Source of the DNA: JBHGAV01 sp041946685
GTDB taxonomy: Bacteria; Acidobacteriota; Terriglobia; Bryobacterales; Bryobacteraceae
Direction of reading: 5' to 3'
Length of the DNA: 64,000 bases
NCBI GenBank assembly: GCA_041946685.1
Contig: JBHGAV010000015.1
Span: forward strand, 1-64,000
A program made the position numbers and the translations under genes. Positions 34,501 through 41,812 of the stretch are shown here, one piece after another. The notes under the pieces were generated by a model. That model was not told the DNA's origin and ran no database searches. It was given only the letters and a program-made list of their open reading frames with translations. The stretch's first letter is position 1; each line of letters opens with the position of its first letter.

Positions 34501-35476
34501 CGGTCATGTTTGTGCCTGCGCGGCCGGGAGGAATCTCGATGTCGTTCACCACGACTCGGAGGACTCCCTGGATCTCCCCCATCCCTAGCAGCACTTCCAT
34601 CCGGGTAAGGTTGCCATCGTTTCGGGCGAATACGATGGGCGGCGAGATCCAGCCGGTGCCGTAGACGATGGGGACGAAGTCGTTGTAGCGTCCTTCGTTT
34701 TCGACGAGTGCGGAGACATGATACGCCTTGTCGCCGTACGTTCGAACCAGCACCGACGGGGGAACGAATTCGATGCCGCCGAAACGTCCCGTTGCCCGGG
34801 AACTGGCGTCTTGTCCGAACATTCCCCGTTGCTCGCACTGAGGGCGCGTGTAGTCGCAGGACTCGAACGGAGCAGTGCCGTCGAGGCTTCCCACGCCCCC
34901 TTCGATGTCCGGGGAGTATCCACAGCGGTAGAACGGCGAGTACTTGCCGCGCATACCGCCGGTCGCCCCCTCCGCTCTCTGTTCCGCCGTGGCGGGGAAC
35001 TTCCACGGGCACCGCCTTTGGATTCGGACCTCGGGCAGCAGCATCCTCTGAAAGTTCATGCGGTTGGTGATGGTGAGGCGCAGCGTGCTTTCGGTGATCT
35101 CATCCGGTGGGTTCGCTACGCCGCGAAACACGACAGTGCCTTCGGAGGCGGCGCTTCCGTGCTTCAAATCGAAGAACAGAAACCGGACCGTTACCTTGGC
35201 GCCCTTCCAGCCGACGTTTCGCTCGATCTGGGAACAATAGGAGTCTGCGTTGGCCAGCGTCACCGAGAGCCGGGAAAGGCTGTCGATCCCCTCGTCGGCG
35301 TCCGATCGCATCTCGAAGAAGTTGTGGCTCACGATGCGTGCTGCCCAGGTCACGCCCTCCAGCTCCACGCCGTGCGTGCACCACCGCTCCCGCTGACCTG
35401 AAGCCAGCTCAAAATCGAACAGGAACAGCGGGGTCTCGGTTGCGGCCCGTTCCTTCAAGTTCCAGATCGAGGTCAT
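31547..35476 (-). CDS. Phage tail tip/hub protein, gpL-like N-terminus fused to J/tail-like region
   Basis: 1309 residues. The N-terminal 250 residues resemble lambda tail-tip gpL and related minor tail proteins, with four cysteines C156, C185, C207 and C214 and a following RFGGIEF. In gpL a similar set binds a [4Fe-4S] cluster, and the C-x6-C end spacing matches. The middle contains a tail-hub region of the phage-tail_3/J type (RRSVAEVIRGIRSAARLYLS; VSALVENEGRYNDFVPIVYG). The last 550 residues are beta-rich, with fibronectin-like repeats (FHVYRGKNPAHLFLIA). It likely closes the tail end and contacts the cell. No peptidase motif is seen. ATG 35476 lies a few bases after the preceding stop. 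Confidence 0.8.
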   Translation of the reverse strand: MTSIWNLKERAATETPLFLFDFELASGQRERWCTHGVELEGVTWAARIVSHNFFEMRSDADEGIDSLSRLSVTLANADSYCSQIERNVGWKGAKVTVRFLFFDLKHGSAASEGTVVFRGVANPPDEITESTLRLTITNRMNFQRMLLPEVRIQRRCPWKFPATAEQRAEGATGGMRGKYSPFYRCGYSPDIEGGVGSLDGTAPFESCDYTRPQCEQRGMFGQDASSRATGRFGGIEFVPPSVLVRTYGDKAYHVSALVENEGRYNDFVPIVYGTGWISPPIVFARNDGNLTRMEVLLGMGEIQGVLRVVVNDIEIPPGRAGTNMTATGWHNLVSPGSRTGAFNSDFTDAEGKPLGDPYGSMAYLSIVVPNRVNDAQKLPKVQVLLEGLKVARYASNGAYLSDEYDNNPAWVILDILRRSGWNTEEIDLGSFAEAAAYCAADTQASDLYGNPAIIPRFQCNLVLRRRRSVAEVIRGIRSAARLYLSFDAEGRLQLRCENTIAQQQPVKPAGSNSEEPLNGGWPGYEFGDGTSGFSSILRKSNGEPAIRFYTRSAADSPNRYSVEFQDAFNDYQQDSLSLVDVDDVLRTGQEISATLGALGVPNFHQAARIIQLQLDKSIRGNTYVQFETSVRGVGLRPGDIITLTYLKEGLQRQPFRIKSIAPGVNYRTVTITAQIHSDEWYTDIADGSGSGRRRQPGFEVGLPRPLMGNTFDEEGEPQFEITETIGQGADGQTSVSIQAGFIAPRKPSATDVGIPLVKLAASVSDSGGTLGGDQTLYYALSAVAGDDAESPLSFLVRATIPPGTNTNRVELTELSFAPGTTGFHVYRGKNPAHLFLIAAAQPVADTFADSGLPSQPAGPPDENYDHANFYWRLELQPEEAATIHSASTIGNAALQMTANAYRGAVVRITRGKGRGQERVVLANDATTLELTLPWETEPDSTSRFTVAEAGWRFGAMGRTGPVEFDVPNRVGATIHVSGRSANVNDKECAYELSPLTRWRIGSASGAPVDLEPPPPPVFGLLPTGRGSVELTGIAFEDLTNTRTVSAGTLTLHYWPELASPSQVFLDASLGAEDTTIHLSATGGAQPGSLIQIDAEILAVMEVLNGGLEYVVQRGVYGSQAEAHATNVPVYGLSKKVYILPFTKDFFGSPASGNLSFPIYLPDARIACAEFTATNMKGESAPSRVCYTITTDNGLRTLAGGQLSIQVEGYLAIQSDVAPPLVVEASHAAGDILAIVREAPTGGPLELRLRQNEETYCQLTIAAGATISNVVNGFGLPPLVSSAQLSLDILSVPEAGAGTPGRDLTVTIRL

Positions 35477-35483
35477 GGTTCTC

Positions 35484-36281
35484 CTAACTGGCTGCCGGTG
35501 CCACGATGCGCACCGTGCAGGCGTGCTGTTCGGGACCGTGCGAGGTGATGGAGAGCACGTCGTCGTCGAACCGGGCTGCCGCGTAGATGCCGTTGCGAGA
35601 GGTCGTCTTTCGATAGGCAGACGGGGCCGGTTGCGCTTCCACCTGCAAGCCGTAGACGTCGGCCGAGGCCCCGTTCGCCAGCCGGAGGCCGAAGACGACG
35701 CTCTCCTGCGTGCCGGAGCCGGCGCCCGTCAGCATCAATCTCCTCCACGCCGGACTGAGCGCGCACTCCTCCGCCTCCTCTTCGCTTCCCGCGGACCGGA
35801 ACAGAGTGAGCCGGCCGGCTGTGCTGCTCCTCGCGTATACGCTGAAGCAGTAACGGAACCAGGAGGGTGCATCGAGGGTTTGCCGAATGCTCTGGCTCAG
35901 GGCTCCGGCGTTTGAGAGCCGGAACGCGAACGTCCCGTTATCCGGATCGGCGACGCCGCCGGTAACCGAGAGTTGTGGATCGGCCGCCCACACGCTGGCG
36001 TTCAGGTCGCCACTCCACAGCAGCAGGTTCTCTGTCGGGTCCAGCATCGTGAACGAGCTGAGTCTCCCCTCGACGGCGTTGAAAAACTCCTCGAGCTGGG
36101 CGCGCTCCGAACTTGCGAGCGACGAGAATGTCAGATCCCACGCCGTCATCGTCGCCCCGAGGTCGAGCAGCTTGACGGTCCGGCCGTCGGCGAGGGTATT
36201 GGTCACAGTGCGGTACACGCGGCGCTTCACGAAGGGATACTGCACGCTCGCTCCGGACTCGAGCTGTGGAAAGTAGAGCAT
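35484..36281 (-). CDS. Distal tail protein (DUF2460-like N-terminus)
   Basis: 265 residues starting MLYFPQLESGASVQYPFVKR, 1 bp after the upstream stop. The first 100 residues match the pattern of the upstream gene product (FPxLxxGAxxQYP at the start, then a FTMLDPTENLLLWSG strand like FSFTDPWEGTIHA). The two genes therefore look like paralogues of the distal-tail/minor-tail group. A carbohydrate-binding-like beta-sandwich follows (SWFRYCFSVYARSSTAGRL; RRLMLTGAG). It probably joins the tail tube to the hub. The 36317 start would overlap the previous gene and is not used. Confidence 0.65.
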   Translation of the reverse strand: MLYFPQLESGASVQYPFVKRRVYRTVTNTLADGRTVKLLDLGATMTAWDLTFSSLASSERAQLEEFFNAVEGRLSSFTMLDPTENLLLWSGDLNASVWAADPQLSVTGGVADPDNGTFAFRLSNAGALSQSIRQTLDAPSWFRYCFSVYARSSTAGRLTLFRSAGSEEEAEECALSPAWRRLMLTGAGSGTQESVVFGLRLANGASADVYGLQVEAQPAPSAYRKTTSRNGIYAAARFDDDVLSITSHGPEQHACTVRIVAPAAS

Positions 36282-36282
36282 C

Positions 36283-36642
36283 TTAGTCTCGGTTCTCCTT
36301 GACCACGAGCGTCGCACCGCCTCTGGACAGGTCGCTGAATTCCAGCGGGACCACGTCGCTCTCCAGGCTGCAGTCGGCGTGTATGGTCCCTTCCCACGGG
36401 TCCGTAAACGAGAAGTGGCCCGATTGTCCTTGTTGAGAAACGAGAAATGCCTCCAGGGCGGCCATTTCCCCCTCGTCCAGAAGGTCCAGCCGGACGGTCC
36501 ACCTCCGTGCAGGGCTTGGGTAATCCCGGAATCTCTGCTCGCTGCCGTCCAGGAACCTCAGGACGCAAGTGGAACCCTGAATGTGACGCGTTGCGGGGTA
36601 CTGGAGAACGGCCCCGGTTTTCAGAAGAGGAAAGTTGCTCAT
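36283..36642 (-). CDS. Minor/distal tail protein, short paralogue
   Basis: 119 residues (MSNFPLLKTGAVLQYPATRH...). It shares its N-terminal pattern and the FSFTDPWEGTIHA strand with the next gene. Probably a distal-tail ring component. It starts 1 bp after the tape-measure candidate's stop. Family assignment rests on pattern and position, not a search. Confidence 0.6.
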   Translation of the reverse strand: MSNFPLLKTGAVLQYPATRHIQGSTCVLRFLDGSEQRFRDYPSPARRWTVRLDLLDEGEMAALEAFLVSQQGQSGHFSFTDPWEGTIHADCSLESDVVPLEFSDLSRGGATLVVKENRD

Positions 36643-36643
36643 G

Positions 36644-37288
36644 TCACAGCTCGCTCACTACGTCGCCCAGCGAATGCGCGTTGAGAATGGCTTCCCGCAC
36701 CGCTCGTGCGATGTCATCGCTATGGTCCAGAAACGACCTGCTGTCCATCGCTTGCACCTGCACCGTCACCGACGGCGCGTATATCGGTGCTGCGCTCGAC
36801 ATTGTCCGCGGCATGCCGTCTTGCCCGTAGTCCACGGCCAGGATGGGTTGGCCCTTCTGTTGCGGTGCCGCGCCCAGGAAGTTCACGGCTGATGGAGCCG
36901 TGTAGGTGGTGAGTGCCGGAGTCTCCTCGGTCTTGTCGCCTTTAAAGAGCCCCACGATGGAGGAAACCAGCGAGACCAGGCCGAGACCTCCGCCCAAGGT
37001 CTTCATGGCCGTGCTGGCGATACTGCCGGCCACGGAGGCCACCCCGCTGCCCTTTTGCGCCACGGTGTTCTGAGCCAGGGCCTGCGTGTTCTCCAGGACG
37101 GCGTCGGCCTGCTTGATCGTTAGCGCCGGCACGAGCTCCAGTTGCCTGGCGATCACGGCCACGCTGTCGCTAAAGCTGGGCGTCAGCCCCGGAAGCGTCT
37201 CTCTCGCGATCTCGGTGGTCGTGGACGTTTGTCCCCCGCCGGCTACCATCTTCAACGCCTCGGAAATGGCGTTTCCCAGTTCACTCAT
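36644..37288 (-). CDS. Short tape-measure-like tail protein (candidate)
   Basis: 214 residues in the tape-measure position, directly after the frameshift-linked chaperones. It has a helical N-terminus rich in Ala/Gln/Val, a hydrophobic central stretch (LGGGLGLVSLVSSIVGLF) as tape measures often carry, and a C-terminal helical piece (SRSFLDHSDDIARAVREAIL). It is far shorter than usual tape measures (600-1500 residues). If it sets tail length at about 0.15 nm per residue, the tail would be only about 30 nm. It could instead be a different minor tail protein. It overlaps the chaperone extension by 8 bp. Confidence 0.5.
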   Translation of the reverse strand: MSELGNAISEALKMVAGGGQTSTTTEIARETLPGLTPSFSDSVAVIARQLELVPALTIKQADAVLENTQALAQNTVAQKGSGVASVAGSIASTAMKTLGGGLGLVSLVSSIVGLFKGDKTEETPALTTYTAPSAVNFLGAAPQQKGQPILAVDYGQDGMPRTMSSAAPIYAPSVTVQVQAMDSRSFLDHSDDIARAVREAILNAHSLGDVVSEL

Positions 37289-37619
37289 CTGAGCAGCTCC
37301 TTTCTGCCGCCACTGCCTGCTCCAACGTGCAGAACGCGTCGAATTGCCGGGCGGTCCATGCTCCTGGATTGTTTTGTCCAGACAGCTTCCAGGCGCAGTA
37401 CCGCTCCAGCCAGGCCAGGCTCTCCGGCGAGATCTCTGTCTTGGGGCAACTGGTCGCTACCACGCGTCTGCGGCTCCACACCGGCCGCTCGTTCCCGCGC
37501 TCCGCCTCCGGGAGGTGGCCGCACCGGCGCCTCTTCTCCAGGCCGGCTTTTCTGCACGTCTCGCACTTCCATCCGGCCTGGTCGGAGAATGAGAAGTGGA
37601 AGGCGAGGATCAGTTTTTT
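37281..37619 (-). CDS. Tail assembly chaperone extension (GT-like), made by -1 frameshift
   Basis: This frame has no good start codon or ribosome-binding site of its own. Read from the slippery site it begins KKLILAFHFSFSDQAGWKC and continues about 110 residues to 37281. A compact cysteine cluster (CETCRKAGLEKRRRC) looks like a small metal-binding knuckle. By analogy with lambda gpG/gpGT, the T-like extension would recruit tail tube subunits to the tape measure. An ATG at 37676 gives a longer independent ORF that overlaps the first chaperone gene out of frame, which I consider less likely. The fused product would be about 231 residues. Confidence 0.65.
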   Translation of the reverse strand, partial: KKLILAFHFSFSDQAGWKCETCRKAGLEKRRRCGHLPEAERGNERPVWSRRRVVATSCPKTEISPESLAWLERYCAWKLSGQNNPGAWTARQFDAFCTLEQAVAAERSCSDE

Positions 37620-37975
37620 CGTTCGGTTTCTGTGAGGCCCGACTCGGCCTTTATTGCCGCCACGATCTCGCGGCACAACTCCTCGGGGCCTGCTGCCGCC
37701 AGGCTCTCCGGTGTGGCGGGCTGCCCGTCGATTTCCAGGCCCCTCACCTCGAACAGTCCCCAGAGCAGGTACTCGCGCTCGATCTGATTCGCCAGGAGGG
37801 CCGCCTCCATGCTCTCCTTCGGATCGCCCCCGGCTTGCAGAAACTCTATTCTCTGGAACAAGTCCCTCAGGCGCTTGGTCAGCTCGACACGGCGATCCAG
37901 GCTCATCCTCCGGATCGAGTACGTGACCCCCGGCTGGCTTGTCGAAGATAGGGCGGTGCAGCTTTCGTAGTTCAT
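37610..37975 (-). CDS. Tail assembly chaperone (G-like)
   Basis: 121 residues from ATG 37975 (MNYESCTALSSTSQPGVTYS). Helical C-terminal half (RVELTKRLRDLFQRIEFLQA ... CREIVAAIKAES). Position between tail tube and tape measure, plus the slippery heptamer A AAA AAC at its last codons, identify it as the upstream partner of a G/GT-type pair. It probably binds the tape-measure protein before tube assembly. The stop TGA is immediately after the heptamer. The 38068 start extends into the tail tube gene and is rejected. Confidence 0.65.
   Translation of the reverse strand: MNYESCTALSSTSQPGVTYSIRRMSLDRRVELTKRLRDLFQRIEFLQAGGDPKESMEAALLANQIEREYLLWGLFEVRGLEIDGQPATPESLAAAGPEELCREIVAAIKAESGLTETERKN
37613..37619 (-). 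other. Programmed -1 ribosomal frameshift site A AAA AAC
   Basis: On the minus strand the upstream gene ends CGA AAA AAC TGA. The last A of CGA plus AAA AAC is an exact X-XXY-YYZ heptamer in the correct phase. A -1 slip gives AAA AAA CTG ATC CTC and enters the downstream open frame. A possible stimulatory stem, CTTCCA pairing with TGGAAG, lies downstream within 40 nt. Confidence 0.75.
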
Positions 37976-37979
37976 GGTC

Positions 37980-39152
37980 CTATCCGAACGCCACCACCAT
38001 CTCGTCGTCGAGCGTCCCCTGCGCCCGGCACGCCCGGAAATGCCATTGCAGCCTTGTCTCTTTGTCATCGAACTCCGGCACTTCGGGTACGACGCTCTTC
38101 AAGTACATGCCGAACAGTTGCCCGGCGTCCTGTCCCAACTGGAACATGACCTCGATCGGTGATCGCTGCCGCCCCGCTTGGTATAGCGATTTGGTGGCGT
38201 CGTCCTCCCGGCCGTAGAGACTCACATCGACGAGCACGGAACGCGAACCCGCCGCCATGCACCGAGGGAGGATGGATCCAAACTCCCTCGCCCTCAGGTC
38301 CAACCCGTTGTCCAGCGTGACTTCGGCGCTCGTGATCGTGAAGAAGCGGTCGGGGTTCGTCCCTAGCCAGGCCTGTCCCAGGTGCCCGGGAATGATCGTG
38401 TAGTTGTATCCCTCATCGGCTGGCTCCGGTGGGAACTCGATGAGTTGCCCCTGGCTCTCCAGAAAGCTGGAGCTGTCCAGCACATCCATCGCGGCGCCGC
38501 TGAACCGGAACTCGTGGTAGTCGCCGTTCACGTTCAATTGCATCCGGTCGATGCCTGCGCCGCACACGATCCGCTGCACGGCCTCCTCGGGCGACCAGTA
38601 GTCGAAAATGCTGGCGCTGTTCAGCCGGGTGGCGGGCATGTAGGTCACGGTCGGGCCGAACGGAGACCCGGCGCTCGGGATGATGGTGAACGACGCGTTT
38701 ACCAGGACCGTCTGCTCGTCGGCGATCGCCGTGACGAAACGGATCTCACCGCCGAAGGTCACTGCCTGCCCGGCCGCCAGACCGTGAGGTTCGACGAACA
38801 CCACCGTTCTACCGTCGCAGCCCTCCCCGGCCGTCCCGCCCGCGAAGAGGAGCGCATCTCCGCCCAACGCGGCCCTGAATAGCGGCCCGTATCCCGGTTC
38901 CTCGGTCTGGTTCGTCCAGCCGGTCATGTAACTCCGCAGTTCGAACGTCGTCTGTCTGCGGAGGTTCGCGGGCAGGCCCAGGAACGTGCGGGTGCCGGTC
39001 TTGTCCTTTCGTTCCGGCTTCTCGACTTCCTGTTTGACCGTCAGCTTCACCCCCGGGAACCGGTTGGCCGCGGCGATGAGCGGCACGGCACCGTAGGCGG
39101 ATTCCACCGCCGCGTAGAATCGATTGTTGTTCGATGAAATGTAACAGGACAT
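37980..39152 (-). CDS. Major tail (tube) protein
   Basis: 390 residues (MSCYISSNNNRFYAAVESAY...). It is in the tail tube position, immediately before the chaperone pair. It is beta-rich with paired strands repeated across two halves (about 30-200 and 200-390), including VKLTVKQEVEKPERKDKTGT and FFTITSAEVTLDNGL, as in duplicated tail tube folds. The length is larger than the simplest tubes, so an added Ig-like domain is possible. ATG follows GGGAGGAG with good spacing. Assignment is mostly by order in the cluster. Confidence 0.7.
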   Translation of the reverse strand: MSCYISSNNNRFYAAVESAYGAVPLIAAANRFPGVKLTVKQEVEKPERKDKTGTRTFLGLPANLRRQTTFELRSYMTGWTNQTEEPGYGPLFRAALGGDALLFAGGTAGEGCDGRTVVFVEPHGLAAGQAVTFGGEIRFVTAIADEQTVLVNASFTIIPSAGSPFGPTVTYMPATRLNSASIFDYWSPEEAVQRIVCGAGIDRMQLNVNGDYHEFRFSGAAMDVLDSSSFLESQGQLIEFPPEPADEGYNYTIIPGHLGQAWLGTNPDRFFTITSAEVTLDNGLDLRAREFGSILPRCMAAGSRSVLVDVSLYGREDDATKSLYQAGRQRSPIEVMFQLGQDAGQLFGMYLKSVVPEVPEFDDKETRLQWHFRACRAQGTLDDEMVVAFG

Positions 39153-39171
39153 TCAGTCCGCTCCTCCCCTC

Positions 39172-39669
39172 TCAGCCGATGCTCACATCGACCTCGAAGG
39201 TCACCTTTGCCGTCTGTAAGAAATTCTTGCCCCCGTGCTTGCAGGCACCGAAGGAGACCTCGTAGCCGCCCGCGTAGAAGACTCCGTTTCCCCAGTCCCC
39301 TCGATGGGCGTCCAGGACGTTTGTGACGGCCTCCACATACCACTCCAGCCTCCGGCCCAGCTCCTCCAGCCGGTCGTGGGTGACTCTCGTTTCCACGACC
39401 AGCCTGGCCTTGCCCGAGAATGTCCGAAACTTCTCACGCAGTTCGTTTGTCAGCTTCTCGCAGTAAACGTAGATCGCCGGGTACTGCACGCCGGCCGTCC
39501 GTTCCGCCAGCTCGGGTGCCACGCTCTGCGCCAGTACACGTTGTGGATTGATATCGCTGAGCGCCAGCCTCTCCCGGCCAGCTATGGCGGCCAGGCTGGA
39601 CGATAGTCCCGTCGGGGATCCCAGCCATGCCGCCATCTTGCTCGTAGTTAGGTTCGCGACTTGAGCCAC
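39172..39669 (-). CDS. Tail terminator / head-tail joining protein (candidate)
   Basis: 165 residues (MAQVANLTTSKMAAWLGSPT...). Mixed alpha/beta pattern with two late beta strands (YEVSFGACKHGG; AKVTFEVDVSIG), similar to tail terminator proteins that cap the tail tube. Position between the connector candidate and tail tube supports this. No motif proves it. Confidence 0.55.
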   Translation of the reverse strand: MAQVANLTTSKMAAWLGSPTGLSSSLAAIAGRERLALSDINPQRVLAQSVAPELAERTAGVQYPAIYVYCEKLTNELREKFRTFSGKARLVVETRVTHDRLEELGRRLEWYVEAVTNVLDAHRGDWGNGVFYAGGYEVSFGACKHGGKNFLQTAKVTFEVDVSIG

Positions 39670-39674
39670 GTTCG

Positions 39675-40412
39675 TTATCCCCTCCGAAGGACTTGCTCGG
39701 CCCGCAAGTAGCTGGACGGCGACTGCCCGCTTGCCGCGATTCTGCCGGCCTCAAGCCCCGTCGACGGCATCGTCCAGCTCGAGCCAAGCGGGATGGGTGA
39801 CGCGTTCTGCAGCCGCGCGTTGTCGATCGCGGTCCCGGCGTACACATTCCAGCCGGTTGCCACCGCCGGGGCCTCGGCGACCGCCGCGACTGGGACAGTG
39901 CCCTCCGCGGCCGACAGCACGGCTGGCTCGCTCGGGCACCCCTCTTCGCCGTTCTGCCCCACCCACGCCGCTCTCACCCAGTACATCTCAGCCCCGCTGC
40001 TACCCATTGCTGTGGTGAGCGTGGGCGGTGCGGCTTTCGGAATCGGCTCCCCGACCATCCCGACCCCGCTCGCCAGAAGATTCGTAAGCGCCCACTTGGA
40101 AAGCTTTTCGTACTCCCGCCACTTGGCGAGATACCGGTCGTTTAGCTGGCTGTGGTGCGCGTCTCTGTACGCCAGGGAGAGTGTGTGAAAGAGGTGCCAC
40201 AGTTGCAGCGGCGGTGTAACAACCACCCGCCGCAGGTCGTCGTGGCTGTCGCGGAAGAACTTGCTGGTTAGCTCAATCTCCAGCTCCCTCTGTGCCAGGA
40301 CCAGCTTCCGGGAGAGATCGATGCGCTCGGTGGAAGCCAGGTCGTAGATGGAGCTCTCGTAACTCCTCAGATCTTCCAGGGTCGAGATCGTCCCATCGGT
40401 GAATAGTGCCAT
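39675..40412 (-). CDS. Head-tail connector region protein, unknown exact role
   Basis: 245 residues. The N-terminal 130 are helical (LVLAQRELEIELTSKFFRDS; HLFHTLSLAYRDAHHSQL), as in head-tail adaptor proteins. The C-terminal part resembles a fibronectin-type decoration domain (MYWVRAAWVGQNGEEGCPSE; GWNVYAGTAIDNARLQNASP). An adaptor with a decoration domain is one reading; a neck fibre is another. It starts shortly after the small gene at 40431. Confidence 0.5.
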   Translation of the reverse strand: MALFTDGTISTLEDLRSYESSIYDLASTERIDLSRKLVLAQRELEIELTSKFFRDSHDDLRRVVVTPPLQLWHLFHTLSLAYRDAHHSQLNDRYLAKWREYEKLSKWALTNLLASGVGMVGEPIPKAAPPTLTTAMGSSGAEMYWVRAAWVGQNGEEGCPSEPAVLSAAEGTVPVAAVAEAPAVATGWNVYAGTAIDNARLQNASPIPLGSSWTMPSTGLEAGRIAASGQSPSSYLRAEQVLRRG

Positions 40413-40430
40413 GTCGCCCTCGGCTCCGCC

Positions 40431-40763
40431 TCATTCCTGCGGTATCTTGCCCTTCGGCTTCTGTCTCCTGGCCTCCTCCTGCGAGGCCGAAACGACGGTC
40501 ACCTGAATCCGCCCGGCGGTCGCGGACTCCTCGGCAAGGCGCCGCGCCTCGGCGGCCTCCTCGCGGAATGCGTCGGTCTCCTCTGCTGTGGCCAGTCTCG
40601 CTCCGCCTTCCACGATCAGCTTTGCCGCCAGCGCCCGCGCCACCTCGGTCTTAACCCCAGCGCGACCGCCGTCGGGAGTCCCCAGGCTTACCACCACCAC
40701 GTACGGCTCTGCGATGGCGGCCTCCACCTCTCGGAGTTTCTGGTAATACACTCTGAGGTCCAT
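40431..40763 (-). CDS. Small virion-cluster protein, unknown function
   Basis: 110 residues (MDLRVYYQKLREVEAAIAEP). A short helix-strand N-terminus is followed by an Ala/Glu-rich helix (EEAAEARRLAEESATAG) and a basic C-terminus. Probably cytoplasmic or virion-associated. It follows the coat gene after a strong hairpin. CTGGAGG precedes the ATG. Confidence 0.6.
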   Translation of the reverse strand: MDLRVYYQKLREVEAAIAEPYVVVVSLGTPDGGRAGVKTEVARALAAKLIVEGGARLATAEETDAFREEAAEARRLAEESATAGRIQVTVVSASQEEARRQKPKGKIPQE

Positions 40764-40783
40764 CTCTGTCCTCCAGGTTCGTC

Positions 40784-40810
40784 GGGACCCCGGCTCAAGG
40801 CCGGGGTCCC
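40784..40810 (-). terminator. Strong hairpin directly after the coat gene
   Basis: GGGACCCCGGC and GCCGGGGTCCC form a perfect 11-bp stem with a 5-nt loop, 17 nt past the coat stop and 20 nt before the next gene. There is no U run, so it may be a partial terminator or an mRNA-stabilising 3' structure that keeps coat expression above that of the downstream genes. Confidence 0.55.
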
Positions 40811-40826
40811 AAGTCTTCGTCTCTTG

Positions 40827-41738
40827 CTAGCTGTTGACTTGAACGCCGAACGAGTTGCGAAGCACGCCCACGCCGTACAAAACGTCTACTGTGAACTGCT
40901 GCGCGAGAGTGTTCGGCTGGTAGCTCATCACCACCCGCATGCCGAAGTTCCCCATCTCGGCGTACTCGGCAATGGCGCCGGTCCCCGGCAAGGGCTGCGG
41001 CAGCCGGCGGACCACCAGGCCCAGAGCGCTGCGCGCGAAAGCTAGGTTGTGAGTGGTGACCGGACCGCTGCCGGTCTTCTTAACAAACTGCGACCGGAAT
41101 ACGAAGAAGTCCTTGATCTTCCCCACCGAGCCCTCGACCAGTGCCCGCAAGCCGGCTTCGCCGGCCGTCTGGAACTCGCTGAAGCGGGCGATCTGCCGCA
41201 ACTGGGAATAGGTGGATCCGTCGACCACCAGGTACTTCGGCTCGCTGGCGGGCACCTTCGCGTCAAATAACTCGGTCTCCGCCGTGTCGATGACGGCTTC
41301 CGTGATCGCCGTCCCGGCTGAGCCTACCGCGGCGTTCGCCGTGAAGCTGGCGTACGTGCCCAGAAGATCGCTCTCGATTTTCTCAGCCAGGGCGACCAGC
41401 GCCGGTTGCATGTACAGCTTCAGCAGGTCCGGGACCGCCAGGATTTTGGTGACGTCCGGGATCTGGAACGTCGCTTCGGCGTGCGTGTTGAGAACGATCT
41501 GCGCATTTCCCAGGCTCGCGTTCTGAGTCTGCACCGTTCCGCCTTCCGCCAGGTTGTTGGCGACCAGTGTCGGAGGAATCGGCACGTTCACCGTGTCTCC
41601 GGCCTGTCCTAGCGTCGGCTCGAAATCGCGATTGACCAGGTTACCCATGACGAGGTTACCCATCAGGGCGGGCAAGGCGTCGACCGCCACCAACTTGACA
41701 ATCGCGTTAGCCACATTTGCTGATGTTACTGCTGGCAT
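40827..41738 (-). CDS. Major capsid protein, P22 gp5-like coat
   Basis: 303 residues (MPAVTSANVANAIVKLVAVD). AGDTVNVPIPPTLVANNLAE and the SDLLGTYASF segment match the P22 coat family (HK97 fold). No N-terminal delta-domain pro-peptide or prohead protease gene is present, which fits the P22-type scaffold-dependent, protease-free assembly. It follows the scaffold candidate by 74 bp and has AAAGGACAGG upstream of its ATG. Confidence 0.8.
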   Translation of the reverse strand: MPAVTSANVANAIVKLVAVDALPALMGNLVMGNLVNRDFEPTLGQAGDTVNVPIPPTLVANNLAEGGTVQTQNASLGNAQIVLNTHAEATFQIPDVTKILAVPDLLKLYMQPALVALAEKIESDLLGTYASFTANAAVGSAGTAITEAVIDTAETELFDAKVPASEPKYLVVDGSTYSQLRQIARFSEFQTAGEAGLRALVEGSVGKIKDFFVFRSQFVKKTGSGPVTTHNLAFARSALGLVVRRLPQPLPGTGAIAEYAEMGNFGMRVVMSYQPNTLAQQFTVDVLYGVGVLRNSFGVQVNS

Positions 41739-41812
41739 TTAGTTTTTCCTGTCCTTTCTGATTCCGCCTCTGAGGGCGTTGTTCTGCTTCCCGCTGGCGC
41801 CGTGCGATCTTG

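Noticed and set aside
37281..37676. Downstream chaperone frame as a free-standing gene from ATG 37676
   Set aside because: No ribosome-binding site, and the start lies deep inside the upstream gene; the frameshift heptamer gives a better explanation.
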